From Lucifuga dentata (Eukaryota > Chordata > Actinopteri > Ophidiiformes > Bythitidae): DNA of 64,000 nt. The stretch's first letter is position 1. Each line of letters begins with the position of its first letter. Under the pieces are notes generated by a model. The model searched no databases. It was given only the letters and a program-made list of their open reading frames with translations, and was not told the DNA's origin. The stretch is taken from contig VXCM01002184.1 of assembly GCA_014773175.1 (NCBI GenBank), positions 1 through 64,000 on the forward strand, read 5' to 3'. Below, piece by piece: positions 12,396-23,087 of this stretch. The position numbers were made by a program, and so were the translations under genes.

Positions 12396-15104
12396 GTTCA
12401 ATATATACAACTCGCATACATGTTACGTTACTGACAACCAATTTGAAAAACATAAAACTGTATTTTAGTTTCCTGCTTTTAGCCTCACATTGTCATCCCC
12501 CCAATTGGAAGCAGATATGTCAACAGTCAGAACATATCGCAAAACCCCAGCAAATAAAAATGAAAGTACCTATATATGTACATACCGCTAGGGCAAGTAG
12601 AGAAGTATGATGTTTTGTGACTTTAAGCTGTAAAATCACATCAGAGAAGAAATATTCTTTCCTGCTGCGTTGTATTGCTGTAGTGATTAGAATTTCATCC
12701 AACTGGAAAAGTGTATCTGCATTACTCTGAGAGCACAAATAACTTCTAAATATTTCAGCAATGTTAATAACTGTCTTTATCATTTTAACAGTAAGTTTCC
12801 TATTATTTATCCTTTTCTATCCAGGGCAGAAAGGAGGATTTCTGAATTCATTCAAAGGCTTTCTTCACTTCTACTTGATGTCACTGTAGATCTGTCAGCA
12901 GCTCCTCATGAGATGATGAGACAGGGGGAATTGGTCCACTTGTTTGCCACAACTAATGATATCATAACTCCCATTTGTTACATCACATGCTGTGCCAACC
13001 TCTATGTATTTAAAAGACACTAACCTAACCAAACATTAGGATGTTTTTGGTACTAAACATGTCCAATTTCAGCCTAGCGACATAAAGTCTGTCTCCAGTC
13101 TGCAACATTCAGCCCCCATCTTTGGTTACACCAAGTTCAACTTCTTGTATTTTGTATAGCAGACAGGAAAACAATCAAACATGAAGCTAAAACAGGTGCT
13201 ATTCAAGAATAAGGACATGCTGTGTTACATATACACTGTATTTCTTCTTGCTTTTTAAAACACTACAGTAAGAGGAAGATTTAACTGTGTATGTCATCAA
13301 AAGGCTTATTGACACATTTGAGTAAACTGTTCATACAAGATATTACAGATATGCCAAGGTACAACATCAGTGGTACAGACTTTAACCCTTTCATCTGCAA
13401 GAAATATGATTGTCAGTTAACCTTCAATGCTGTCTGTTTTAATGTATATAATTACCTGTTGAAGTTACATTTATTAACCTAGCTGTTACTAATTTAATTA
13501 AGATGTGGAAAAGCATTAAACTCTTTGGATCCTGATATGGGGTAACAAATTTAGTGTGGTCACCACAGATATATTAACTACACAAAAAGTGATATATAGC
13601 AAAGGATGTCTCTTTTTAAAGCCTCAAAATTATGTTTATATTTAATGAATTATGTTGCAATGACTTGTTGGATTATTCATGTTACACATTGGAATCATAT
13701 TCCTCCCCAACAAAACTTGTAATACTCTGTCTAATCTTCTTTGACTTTGCTACTGTGGGCAACTTTTTTGAAGTAAAATTACTTTTTGGACACTGGAAAA
13801 TTGCTGTGTGTAATTCTTGAGTCTCAAATCTCAGTGATTTGCATAAGTGATCAAGGAAAATGAATTTTTAAAATATTACTGAAATTTTGCCTCACAAACA
13901 TTCAACCACATACAAAGTGAACACTGGAGAGGCTACAGATTGCAACATCTTGGTTTAATTTCATTGTCAATTCAGTTTAAACACTTCCACTGCCATAAAC
14001 ATGAGCAAAAGACTAAGGACTTAACACCATCTATAAGGAAATAATGTGCAGAGTTGGTATAGAACCCCAAATGATAAACTTGGGACAGAAGTGGAGGAGA
14101 ATGCTGTTAAAGACTTTGATAGGTCAGTGAACTGCACTACATTCAGATTATCAAAAAAATGATACTAACCCACTCTGCAAGTGTATGTTGACATGAACTT
14201 ACACTCATCAATCTACAGGTTTTCTATTTTGATTCACACAGCTGTGGAAGATTTATATGACTGGTATAATAGGTTGGATATTTCTTTATTTGAAGCCTCC
14301 ATGAAAATAGATTTCAAACATAGATGGCAGTGACTTTTTAATACATTAACTTGGTGACACCTCTCTGAATCTTGACATAAAAATTTTGAGAGCTAACAGA
14401 GTCACAGTCTAGTAAAGACTGATGATTAGTGATTTTCGGTCTAAACCTCTATGAGCCACTGCGCTGCAATATCCATCTCTCCCTGCTCTACTTACACCTG
14501 ATTAGCCTAATCAGGTGTGGTTAGCCAATCAAAATCTGGGAGACACCAACTCAAGTGAAGATACCTAATTTAGCTAATCAAGCATGGGTGGACCAGGGAA
14601 AACTGAAAATATTCAGTGCTGTGGCCTGAAGACCAGGACTGAGAACAACTGATTTGTTACAGAAGTGAGTGTGTGTGGGTGTGTATCGCTGTGGTTATCA
14701 GCTGGGCTCCTACATCACAGATATTTGTTTTAAAAGACCCACTAACCACCAGAATTCATCAGTGAACCCTAATAAAGGTAGTTACCATCCTCAAAGCTAA
14801 CCACAGTTTGATAGAAACCTGTTTGATTTAATAATTTTAAACACTGAAACTTTCATTTTGATGCTTTGTGGGTTAATTAGCTTAAGTGTTATCACCTGGA
14901 AATAAAAGACTGCATGTACCCAAGGAAGCTGCAGTGTTAAGGTAAGGCACCACACTCTTATGAATTGCAGACTGTATTAATATAGTAATATATTTGCTAA
15001 AGAATGTATCATCCAGGCAATATACATGGTTATTGTGTTGACCCTATTGTGCATTTTAGTAGCATGAGAATTAGTAACTGATCTTACACTGATTTTGTGG
15101 CCAG
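12396..15104. other. Intergenic / upstream of ssx2ip-like gene
   Basis: No exon matching the missing N-terminal part of the ADIP family was found here. The content is AT-rich DNA plus a palindromic MITE at about 14450-14652. An open stretch of about 190 bases at 12831-13022 follows a plausible acceptor but matches no family I know. Confidence 0.45.
14450..14652. mobile_element. Palindromic MITE, GATTAG/CTAATC family
   Basis: The two ends are imperfect inverted repeats: the left has CCACTGCGCTGCAATAT and the right has the matching ATATTCAGTGCTGTGG. In the middle is a 25-base perfect palindrome with 12-base arms around one base (14494-14518). Related copies lie at about 9720-9860 and 38000-38200. 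It is non-coding. Confidence 0.6.
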
Positions 15105-18100
15105 ATGGCATCTAGATTTGGCCAGAGGAGAGTTAGACAGCACCAAGAATACTCAGGTAATACTGTCCTCAGATATAACAATAATATATATGATAAAACA
15201 ATTCACCAATTCACATCAGTTTCCTTTTCCCCACTCACCTGTTTTTTTTTTTTTTTNTTTTTTTTTTTTTGTTTGTTTGTTTTTTTGGGGGGGAGGATTT
15301 TACCTTTAATTTCCCATCTTTCTCTCATCTGGCCTATTAGACTGCCACCTGCACCATGGAAAGGATCCTGTTCCTGAGCCCCCTGCGAGTGAACTCCCTA
15401 ACAGTGCCACCTGGTGGGCTGACAGGGAGGAGCATGGAGAGCAGATAGACTCACTCAGGGTGGGTGAATAAATGAATGAGTGAATGCAGACAAATGCTTG
15501 TTATTTGGGGAAGAACAAACAAACAAAAAAAAAAAAACCCTTTCATCCTATAGGAGCAACTAAAAGAGATGGATGAGCATGTGGCCAGGCTTCAGGACTT
15601 GCTGAAATGTGAGCGGGATAAAGTAAGGTGTATGTGAGTGACACTAGAATGTATTCCCCTGATTACCTTCAGGGGAACTTCACTGTTTCTCTTCTTTTTC
15701 ATTGTCTTGACAGTGCACACATCTGCAGCTGCGGTGTAACCAGCAGGAGGCAGAAATGAGGCGTAGAGAGCTGCACAGCAACAGACTGAAGGAAAGGCTC
15801 TCACAGCTCACTGACAGACAAAGGGAGAAGGGCCCCTGTGAGGTTCTTGTTACAGTTAAATAATTTACACAAAACCATTTCTTTTATATGACTCTCTTTC
15901 TTGCATTGCTTTCATATGTACAAGAAACATGCATGCTCACCACTTGCCTATCTAGCTATAGAGGTGTTAAACTTTCCACTTGGAGGCCGAGGCAAGCGAG
16001 AACATCAGGTTAAATCATTCAGATCTAGTGTAAGGTAAGTTGACTGTATTCCAGGTATTTTTTCCTGCATTTTCACTTCATGGTTAATGATCCTTTCAGA
16101 ATACTTGATAAATTTGAATCCTCTCCACTTCTTAATCTTCATTTGCTTTGCTCATCTTGCTGGCCTATAGACCAGAAGAGGCAACACTGCGTTTGATACT
16201 GGAACGCCGAGAAGCAGAGCTCAGAGAGGCAATGAAGCTACGCCACAGCCTGACCACTTTACTTCATGCACTCAGAGTCAACATGGAGCAGGTAAGAAAA
16301 ATAAACTTTTGAGCTAAAGCCATTACTGGCCAGCATTGGTCACTGCAAGTAAGAAACATTTCCAAACTTAAAGGATCATACTGGTAGTTTTGCAAATTGG
16401 AGCCCAACAAATACTACAAACTACAAGGGATGTTACTGCTAACTATTTTTCAAAGCATAAAACTGTATTTCAGTTTTCACATGATTTTGCCAAAACCCCT
16501 AATCTTTCAAAGGCCAATATTGTGATACACCCACCTTAAAACTCAATGTTTTGTCTGCTAATACCACACATGATTGCAGAAGGCATGGTTGTTTTAATTT
16601 CTCAGTTAAAACTCCTGGGACTATTTTCTGGTAGAGAAACACATTATCTTCCATGTAGTGGCATTTTGGATCACTTAAATTAAGTAACTTTGACTAAATA
16701 AATAAGTGTGTGGTTTTCTCTGACGGATTATTCAAGCATGTTTCAAGTCTCTACTAGTTGATTTTAATAGCATACTGGAATGAACTGAAACCAATGGCAG
16801 TGTGGAAGGTAGGAAAATAATTCTATAAGTTACTAATATAGTTCTATAAGTTACTATTCTACTAGTTACTAAGTTACTAATTCTATAAGTTACTGCATCA
16901 GTAGTATGTTTTGGAAAATGTTTGGCAGTAACGTGTATGTATATATTGGGCTCAAACATGCAAAATCACCAGTATGATCCATTAAGTGAACTTTTGAGAG
17001 ATAAAGATGTCGTGAAAAGGATAATCTTATAATGGAAACTCAAAGTAGGTAGGTATTCTACATATATAGTTTTCATACTATTTTATATAAGACATTACTG
17101 GACTTGGTAGATGACCAGGAAGAGACCCAAACTGAGAACAAAAGACTGGATCAAGCTGAGTTAGCCCTGGGTGACCATGTGACAGGAGGTGTGGTTCAGG
17201 GTTGGAGGAGGGTGCAGAGGAAACTAGAAGATGTCCTATCTGAAGGTAACACTAATGCTGAACAGTCTTCAAAGTAACACTTTGAGATGTTCCCTTATAC
17301 TCTCACATGATGATTCTATGTTCTACTGCAACTTTATGTCTGTTCTTGCCATGTGACCCAGACAAATGAACATACTTAGGAGAGTCCTCTTTTCCTTTGT
17401 GCATCCAACTAAAATACATCCTGACTTGTAGTCCACTAGTCTAAGGAATATATCCTACGGGCTGTGTGTGCAGGCCACGCTGCTGCTGGTACTGATCATG
17501 ACAAACTCTTGGCTCAACTAGAAACTGAACTGAAAGAGAGTCAGCAGCTTGTCAAACTACAGCAGCAGCTGTTGCAGGTATGATGCTCCATTATACATGT
17601 ACACCACTCGTGAATAGTTGATGGACTTAGATATACTTTCTTTGCATTCTGTCTGTAGGATAGCCTTGATTCTCCGGTGCCATCTGACCTGGCTAATTGC
17701 TATTTTTTGGAAGAGTGGGAACACCTTAAGTTCCGCTGGGCAGAGCTAGATCATCAGAGGCGCAACTTTGAAAAGGAGAGGCAGTCTTTCACCGATGCCG
17801 CCATCCGACTAAGCCGTGAGGTGAGAAGAGGTTTTNTTTTTTTTTTTTTTTTTTTTAAATGCTACATGCCAACTGCTCAGATCGGTTTGTCATATCCCTC
17901 CTGAGAATGCAGTAGAGAAACAAATACAAGCACAGAGTAATGCTTTTGCGAGCTAATGTTTGGAGATGTGCAAGCTTTTGTCAGACAAAAATCAAATTTG
18001 TGAGAAGGGTTAATTGTGTGATTTTTAGTCTTCTCCAGTACTCTGGCTAAAACACACTACTTATTTGAATTTGATCTTTGGTCATCAGCGCCATGATTTT

Positions 18101-19241
18101 GATCAACAGAAGGCATTTCTCCTAAAGCAGCAATATCTATGTGAATCCCCGGTGTTTGGTAAAGAAGCACAGTGCAACAATGGAAGAGAGAGCACTGCTC
18201 TTAGTGAGTATGTTTTTTTTTTTTTTGCATAACTTAAATGGTGAAGTCATGCGAAGGGGATTTTTAAAATGTAAGACTCTATTTCAAAAGTTGCAAAGTC
18301 TGTATACATTCAACTTCAGGTTTCTCAGGTTCGGGTCCCAGAAGCATATCGGGCTGTCTTCCCATTTACTCCATCATCCACAGGGTCAGCGACCACTGTT
18401 ATTTCAGGATCACATCAAGGAAGGGTCAGAGTTCAAACCCCCAGCACTCCAGAGCTCTACTCTGCCCTCAACCTACCATACACCTGTAGGTTAGTCAAGA
18501 ATGTCTGGGAATTTGGTACTATGTAAGGGTACTACATTTTACATTTTGAATGCAGTGTCTTTATGGGGGGGAAAAAAAAGAATCAAAGGTGTTTTGTTTT
18601 TTTTTGTTTGTTTTTTTTCCCCCCTGATCTTCTGACTAATCAGACATATAAAAAAGAAATACAGCCACTTCATTCAAACACTATAGGCCCAGAAATTATG
18701 TAAATTATTTTTAAAGAGTGTTTTCCCACAGAAATAACCACAGCTCTCACTGGTCAAATGTTGGTAACAGGAGCAGGCCAATATTGACCATAGATAACTG
18801 TTGTATATTGGACCGCCTTTATTTATTTAGTGTGTAGCTCACTGTCTTTATATTGTAGTAGCAATCATGACATGGAAAGTGTAAATATTTAAAGAGAAAA
18901 CAAACTGAGGAAATATAATATGAGAACACATTAGGAAATGAATTAAAAAATATAAAAACTATTCAATTTAACAACTAAATTAATTATTTAGGTGTAATAA
19001 TGTAAGTCTGATTTTGATTAAATCATATAACGTAGATTTCATTAACTCTTTAAATGGCAAGTATGAGGCAGAAAGTAAGCATAAAGGTAACATCAAGTTA
19101 GCATAAATTTTCAGTGTGACTCCATGTAAAACCTGATTTTCAATTTTTGTTTGGATTTATATTCACTTTAATTCTTCTTTTTTAGCATCAGAGAGGGTGA
19201 CCATGAGTCAGAGACATGGGATAGCGGAACAGACAGAATAA
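15105..19241 (+). CDS. Afadin/alpha-actinin-binding protein (ADIP, SSX2IP) family, short form
   Basis: Twelve exons join in one frame: 15105-15156, 15341-15459, 15554-15622, 15714-15837, 15956-16034, 16171-16291, 17092-17245, 17474-17577, 17659-17820, 18089-18203, about 18291-18485, 19186-19241; about 449 aa. The product is almost entirely charged coiled coil. Diagnostic ADIP blocks are RLKERLSQLTDRQREK, then EVLNFPLGGRGKR, then a QQLLQ segment, and LDHQRRNFEKERQSF followed by TDAAIRLSRE. In other vertebrates SSX2IP works at adherens junctions and in centrosome and centriolar-satellite maturation. The family's N-terminal 150 or so residues are not found upstream, and the first ATG sits exactly at an acceptor. 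The acceptor of the eleventh exon is uncertain, chosen because it keeps frame with the last exon. This may be an ohnologue of canonical ssx2ip. Confidence 0.78.
16368..16985. mobile_element. TTAA-flanked MITE, copy B
   Basis: TTAAAGGATCATACTGG at the left and the inverted partner GGCTCAAACATGCAAAATC... ATGATCCATTAA at the right match the other copies. It lies in an intron of the ssx2ip-like gene. Internally (about 16822-16895) a unit close to TTCTATAAGTTACTA has expanded into an irregular tandem repeat that other copies lack. Confidence 0.72.
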
Positions 19242-19340
19242 GGCATGCTCCACATCTGGACTGGTCATTTTAACTCAATTTGTTGATGGATGGCAGTCTT
19301 AAACCATTCTTACTGTATTTTATCTTTTTCAAATTATCTC

Positions 19341-19371
19341 CCCCCCCCCCCCCCCCNCCCCCCCCCCCCCC
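19341..19371. repeat. Poly-C tract with N gap
   Basis: About 30 consecutive C are interrupted by one N at 19357, in the 3' untranslated region of the ssx2ip-like gene. The true length is unknown. Confidence 0.8.
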
Positions 19372-19386
19372 ATCTTTTCAATTTTT

Positions 19387-19392
19387 AATAAA
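19387..19392 (+). terminator. Polyadenylation signal AATAAA
   Basis: AATAAA about 145 bases after the stop codon of the ssx2ip-like gene, just beyond the poly-C tract. Confidence 0.6.
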
Positions 19393-19784
19393 GACTTTCC
19401 TCAATGTATCATTTGTCCTGTTGTTTGAATACAAGGCAAATGAATATGACTTCTGGCTGTTGTACTGTAGTCTAGCCTTACTATAAAGAGTTTAATTTTA
19501 AACTAAATTACCAGTTTATTAGGTACACCCTGAAGAATCTGATACAAACAGTACTGCAACTTTGTGAAGCTTAAAATATTCAATTTTTGCTGATGTTTTC
19601 CAGATGTGGCAACTCAGCTTTGTAGTAATTTTGAAGTTTTGTTGGACCTCAAACTGAAGGCATTTCAAGTATCTGCCATCATTTACATACATATACGGAG
19701 ACAGAATATTTATTCAAGAAAGGTTAGGTTACAGTGTATTTTTGAAAAGATCTTTCTGAAAGGATACAACAACAAATATTATTT

Positions 19785-20515
19785 ATATAGCACTTCTCAC
19801 AATAAAGGTTACAAAGTGCTTCACGCACAATGTCATATATAAAAGACCAATAGAAAAAATTTAAAACATGGATAACAATAAGAAAATTTAAATAAATAAA
19901 AAATAATCATAAAATTGAATCAAACTATGCTGCATAAAGGATGAATACAAGTCCCATAATCCCATAAAGGATGAGCTTCAGACATAAAAGGCGGATATAT
20001 ATCACATAAAAGCCAGAGAAAATAAATGGGTTTTGAGAAGCTTTTTTAAAAATATGTACTGAGTCAGCTTCTTTGAGATGCTGAGGTTATTCCAAAGTTG
20101 AGGGACAACAAGAGCAAAAGCTTGGTCACCTTTTGTTTTCAGCCTAGATCTTGGGACAGCTAATAAATGCTGATTTGCAGACCTGAGGGTCCTCCCAGAG
20201 GTCAAAGGTAATAAACTCTTTTAGATATAGGGGACCCTGACCATGTACTGACCACGTAAAACCTTATATGTCAAAAGTAAAATTTTAAAATTGATCTTAA
20301 AAGAGACGGGAATCCAGTGGAGTGAAGCTAGAACTGGGGTAATATGTGAGTTTTGTTTTTGTTAAAAGCCTTGTTGCAGAATTCTGAACCAGATGGAGCC
20401 GGGCAACAGAAGATTTGCTGAGGCAAGTGAACAGAGAATTACAGTAATCGAGGCGTGACAAGATAAAAGCATGGATAACTCCTTCCAAATCTTTACGATC
20501 TTTGCAATGTTTTGT
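19785..20515 (-). mobile_element. Non-LTR retrotransposon remnant (3' end of LINE ORF2)
   Basis: On the minus strand two broken frames match the C-terminal, post-catalytic part of fish LINE reverse transcriptases: HAFILSRLDYCNSLF and LHLVQNSATRLLTKTK, then RSANQHLLAVPRSRLKTKGD and LWNNLS ending in KTHLFSLAF. Between them the frame is interrupted, although the DNA still follows the element. The 3' tail contains TTTATATAGCACTT on the plus strand. The element is 5'-truncated and inactive. Confidence 0.8.
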
Positions 20516-20645
20516 AATTGAGAAAAAAAAAAAAACAGGATTGAACCAGAGACTTCACATAAGCCTCAAACTTAAGGTTTGGATCAAAATCACTCCCAGA
20601 TTCCCAGATGAAAAGATACTGAAGCAATCTTTTCCTGTTCTAAAA

Positions 20646-21064
20646 CAGCGGTTCTCAAACTTTTTGAACAACCAGTACCACCTCGGAGCAAACCAAACCT
20701 TATAAGTACTTCCTTACTGACAAGCCACTAACTCTAGGACAAATTACAGAAATCCTTACGTGTGCTATACTGAAGCTGAGAAGTTTACAGTTACGGTATG
20801 AGTGTGAAAAGTTACTGACACCCACCTAGAATGGAAATCTGGGAAACCACTAGATGATTTAGGCTATTTTCAACAACAACATAATTAAAATAATTAAATT
20901 TTAAAATGAAATTATGAAACCCATTGTGAATAGTTTGCCAGAATAACAGTATTCTCATTCAGTTATTTTGTTTCTCTCCAGAAATTTGCCATAATCTGGT
21001 GTACCACCAGGAAGGTGCTCCAAGTGCCACCACTGGTACTCTTACCACAGTTTGAGAACCACTG
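20646..21064. mobile_element. hAT-like MITE with terminal inverted repeats
   Basis: The left end CAGCGGTTCTCAAACTTTTT and the right end GTTTGAGAACCACTG are inverted repeats of the hAT type (CAG...GTTCTCAAACT). The flanking 8-mers TTCTAAAA (20638-20645) and TTCTAACC (21065-21072) agree at 6 of 8 positions, consistent with a decayed 8-bp target duplication. No transposase is encoded. A degenerate relative is at about 9945-10310. Confidence 0.75.
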
Positions 21065-21450
21065 TTCTAACCTAAAACTGAAATCCCATACTACTTTTAT
21101 AATTTTATCACCTTTATCCTCTCAAACCCACCAAATCTATGGTCAGGGAGGTGTTAAAACATATCTTAAGTATGTGTCTTCTTTTAGTGTACTGGGACTA
21201 TCCCATCATAGGAAGGTGGACTTTTTCTGCACGTGTGAGGCACTTGCTCATGATTGGTTCCATTGCACATCTGGGCGTGTGTCTGCAGTCACCACTTGTA
21301 GGTAATTACCAATCAGATTCAGAACTTCCTTGAGCGGGTACGGCGTTTTCTTTCATTTGACACGCGTTGTGCTCCGAAATCAGCAGCTTGATGCCTCGCT
21401 GAGAGGGAGTCGAAACGGAAACTTTGGCGAGGAGCTATAGGATTAACGGC

Positions 21451-22092
21451 ATGTTTTGGGGACTTTTTCACCATCACCCACGCTTCATGGAGTCGGACAG
21501 CAAAAGTTTCCAGCCCTGGAGAGATTACATGGGGCTGTCGGATACTCTTAAAGAGATCATGGGCCGAAACCCCGCCGCTGCGTCCTCGCTTCCAGCCTCG
21601 CCTGCTCACACGCAATCAGGATCTGAAGATTTGTGCGAAGCTTTGGGGTCTGTGTGCATCGATGAAGCTTGCAGTAGTGGCGATCTCGGGGCAGACTGTG
21701 CTCCACACCCCTCCACTGACTCCACACTGTATGCTCAGCATCGCCCAGCTGATGACCCGTGGGACGAGCTGCACTCCTTTCCTGCGGACTTCAAACCTGG
21801 GCAGAGATCAATGGGCTCCCGGTGGCCGAAAGACCGCAAAAAGCAGTTTCGTTTCAAACCTCCCGAACCGCATGAGGTCATGATGTGCAGCTTCTGTAAG
21901 CACAACGGCGAGTCGGAGTTGGTGTACGGTTCCCACTGGCTGAAGAACCAGGCGGGAGACATTCTGTGTCCCTACCTGCGGCAGTATGTCTGTCCGCTGT
22001 GCGGCGCCACGGGTGCCAAAGCCCACACCAAGCGCTTCTGTCCTAAGGTGGACAGCGCTTACAGCTCTGTTTACGCCAAGTCCAGACGCTGA
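21451..22092 (+). CDS. nanos3: Nanos homologue 3
   Basis: An intronless frame of 213 aa. Nanos proteins repress translation of target mRNAs with Pumilio and recruit CCR4-NOT; vertebrate Nanos3 keeps primordial germ cells alive and migrating. Residues 20-29 ([10 protein letters not shown]) match the NOT1-interacting motif near the N-terminus. The C-terminal third has both Nanos CCHC zinc fingers: C-x2-C-x12-H-x10-C starting at Cys146 ([10 protein letters not shown]) and C-x2-C-x7-H-x4-C ([17 protein letters not shown]). The end, SVYAKSRR, and the [10 protein letters not shown] block favour Nanos3 over Nanos1 and Nanos2. The first in-frame ATG is at 21451; a second at 21487 (MESDSKSF) is a possible start. 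The gene lies tail-to-tail with brme1, as expected from the human block. Confidence 0.93.
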   Translation: MFWGLFHHHPRFMESDSKSFQPWRDYMGLSDTLKEIMGRNPAAASSLPASPAHTQSGSEDLCEALGSVCIDEACSSGDLGADCAPHPSTDSTLYAQHRPADDPWDELHSFPADFKPGQRSMGSRWPKDRKKQFRFKPPEPHEVMMCSFCKHNGESELVYGSHWLKNQAGDILCPYLRQYVCPLCGATGAKAHTKRFCPKVDSAYSSVYAKSRR

Positions 22093-23087
22093 AGCAAGAA
22101 GCCGCAGGAAGATTGTGCAGCTTAGGTTGACTCGTTTATTTGCCAGATTGTTATTTATTTGCATGTGTGTTGTTTTTTTATGTGTTGAAAATTTTTTGCT
22201 TTTATTTGCATGCTTTGGTACTTTTGGTGTGTATAGATTTCCATAGCTGATAAGCAATATTTTCCAGCTGGGCTTTTTGTCTAGTCCACTTAAAAAGCCT
22301 GTTTGATGTGAGGTTTTCTTTCGATTTTCTCTTTCAGTGCGACTGGTAGATTACTCAGAGGAAAAACACATTTCAATGGAAACTAGATTTTACATATTTT
22401 AAAATATGGCCGACTGATGTCCATTACATTTCCTGTCTATGCAATGAGGTATTATAATGCTGTAGAACCGTTATGAAGGGTACAATCATCAGGAACAACT
22501 TACAGTATGTGACTGTCAGCATTTTAATTTTTTACTCATAAGCGTTTTTTTTTTCTTATTCTAAATCGATCCCCATTATTATACTTTATTTAGACTATTG
22601 ACCATATGGCACATCTAAAATGCCATTCAAATGTTTTCACTTTGCATTTTACTTGAGACAATTTGTGAAATATTCTGCATGAAAACTTATTTGTGAAAAA
22701 AAACTGTGTACAAGGAGTGATAAATAATATCTTCACTGATTACAGTTGTGTTGTTTCCCTTTCTTTCAAATTTTTCATGTTACCATCCCCTTATTTAAAT
22801 CAGCTAAGCAGTGCACATGCTCCTCTGGATAAATCAATACTCCACTGAATCATCACAACAAAACTTAGGTCAGATAATACTTCAATTATTGACAGAAGAA
22901 AGACAACCCAACTTTATTTAGAAAGAATCATAACATAACTGAGCCTCATAGTTTCCACAGATCCACAAGAGTGAGAATACTGAGATCATATATTAGTAAA
23001 ATATTTAAAGATGTGAATCGGGTGCCTTCATCACCCATATTGGAGCAATATTAACATGTCAGGATGGTAGGGACCTGGATCAAATCC
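22093..23087. other. nanos3 and brme1 3' untranslated / convergent intergenic region
   Basis: Non-coding. The nanos3 side (to about 22750) is U-rich with repeated TTTATTT motifs (near 22135, 22150 and 22200), the sort bound by germ-line RNA-binding proteins. I did not find a GCACTT miR-430 seed match by eye. The brme1 side carries a minus-strand AATAAA at 22914-22919. Confidence 0.5.
22914..22919 (-). terminator. Polyadenylation signal for brme1
   Basis: AATAAA on the minus strand about 170 bases beyond the brme1 stop codon. Confidence 0.5.

Noticed and set aside
12831..13022. Open stretch after a plausible acceptor, reading AERRISEFIQRLSS and onward for about 63 codons
   Set aside because: It matches no family I recognise, has no supported donor, and its phase does not join either the gamma-subunit exon or the ssx2ip-like exons. 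An open run of this length occurs by chance.
18300..18485. Alternative frame through the penultimate ssx2ip-like exon (SGSGPRSISG...)
   Set aside because: This frame stops at the exon end, while the other frame continues into the last exon with a proper junction. I kept the continuing frame and flagged the acceptor as uncertain.
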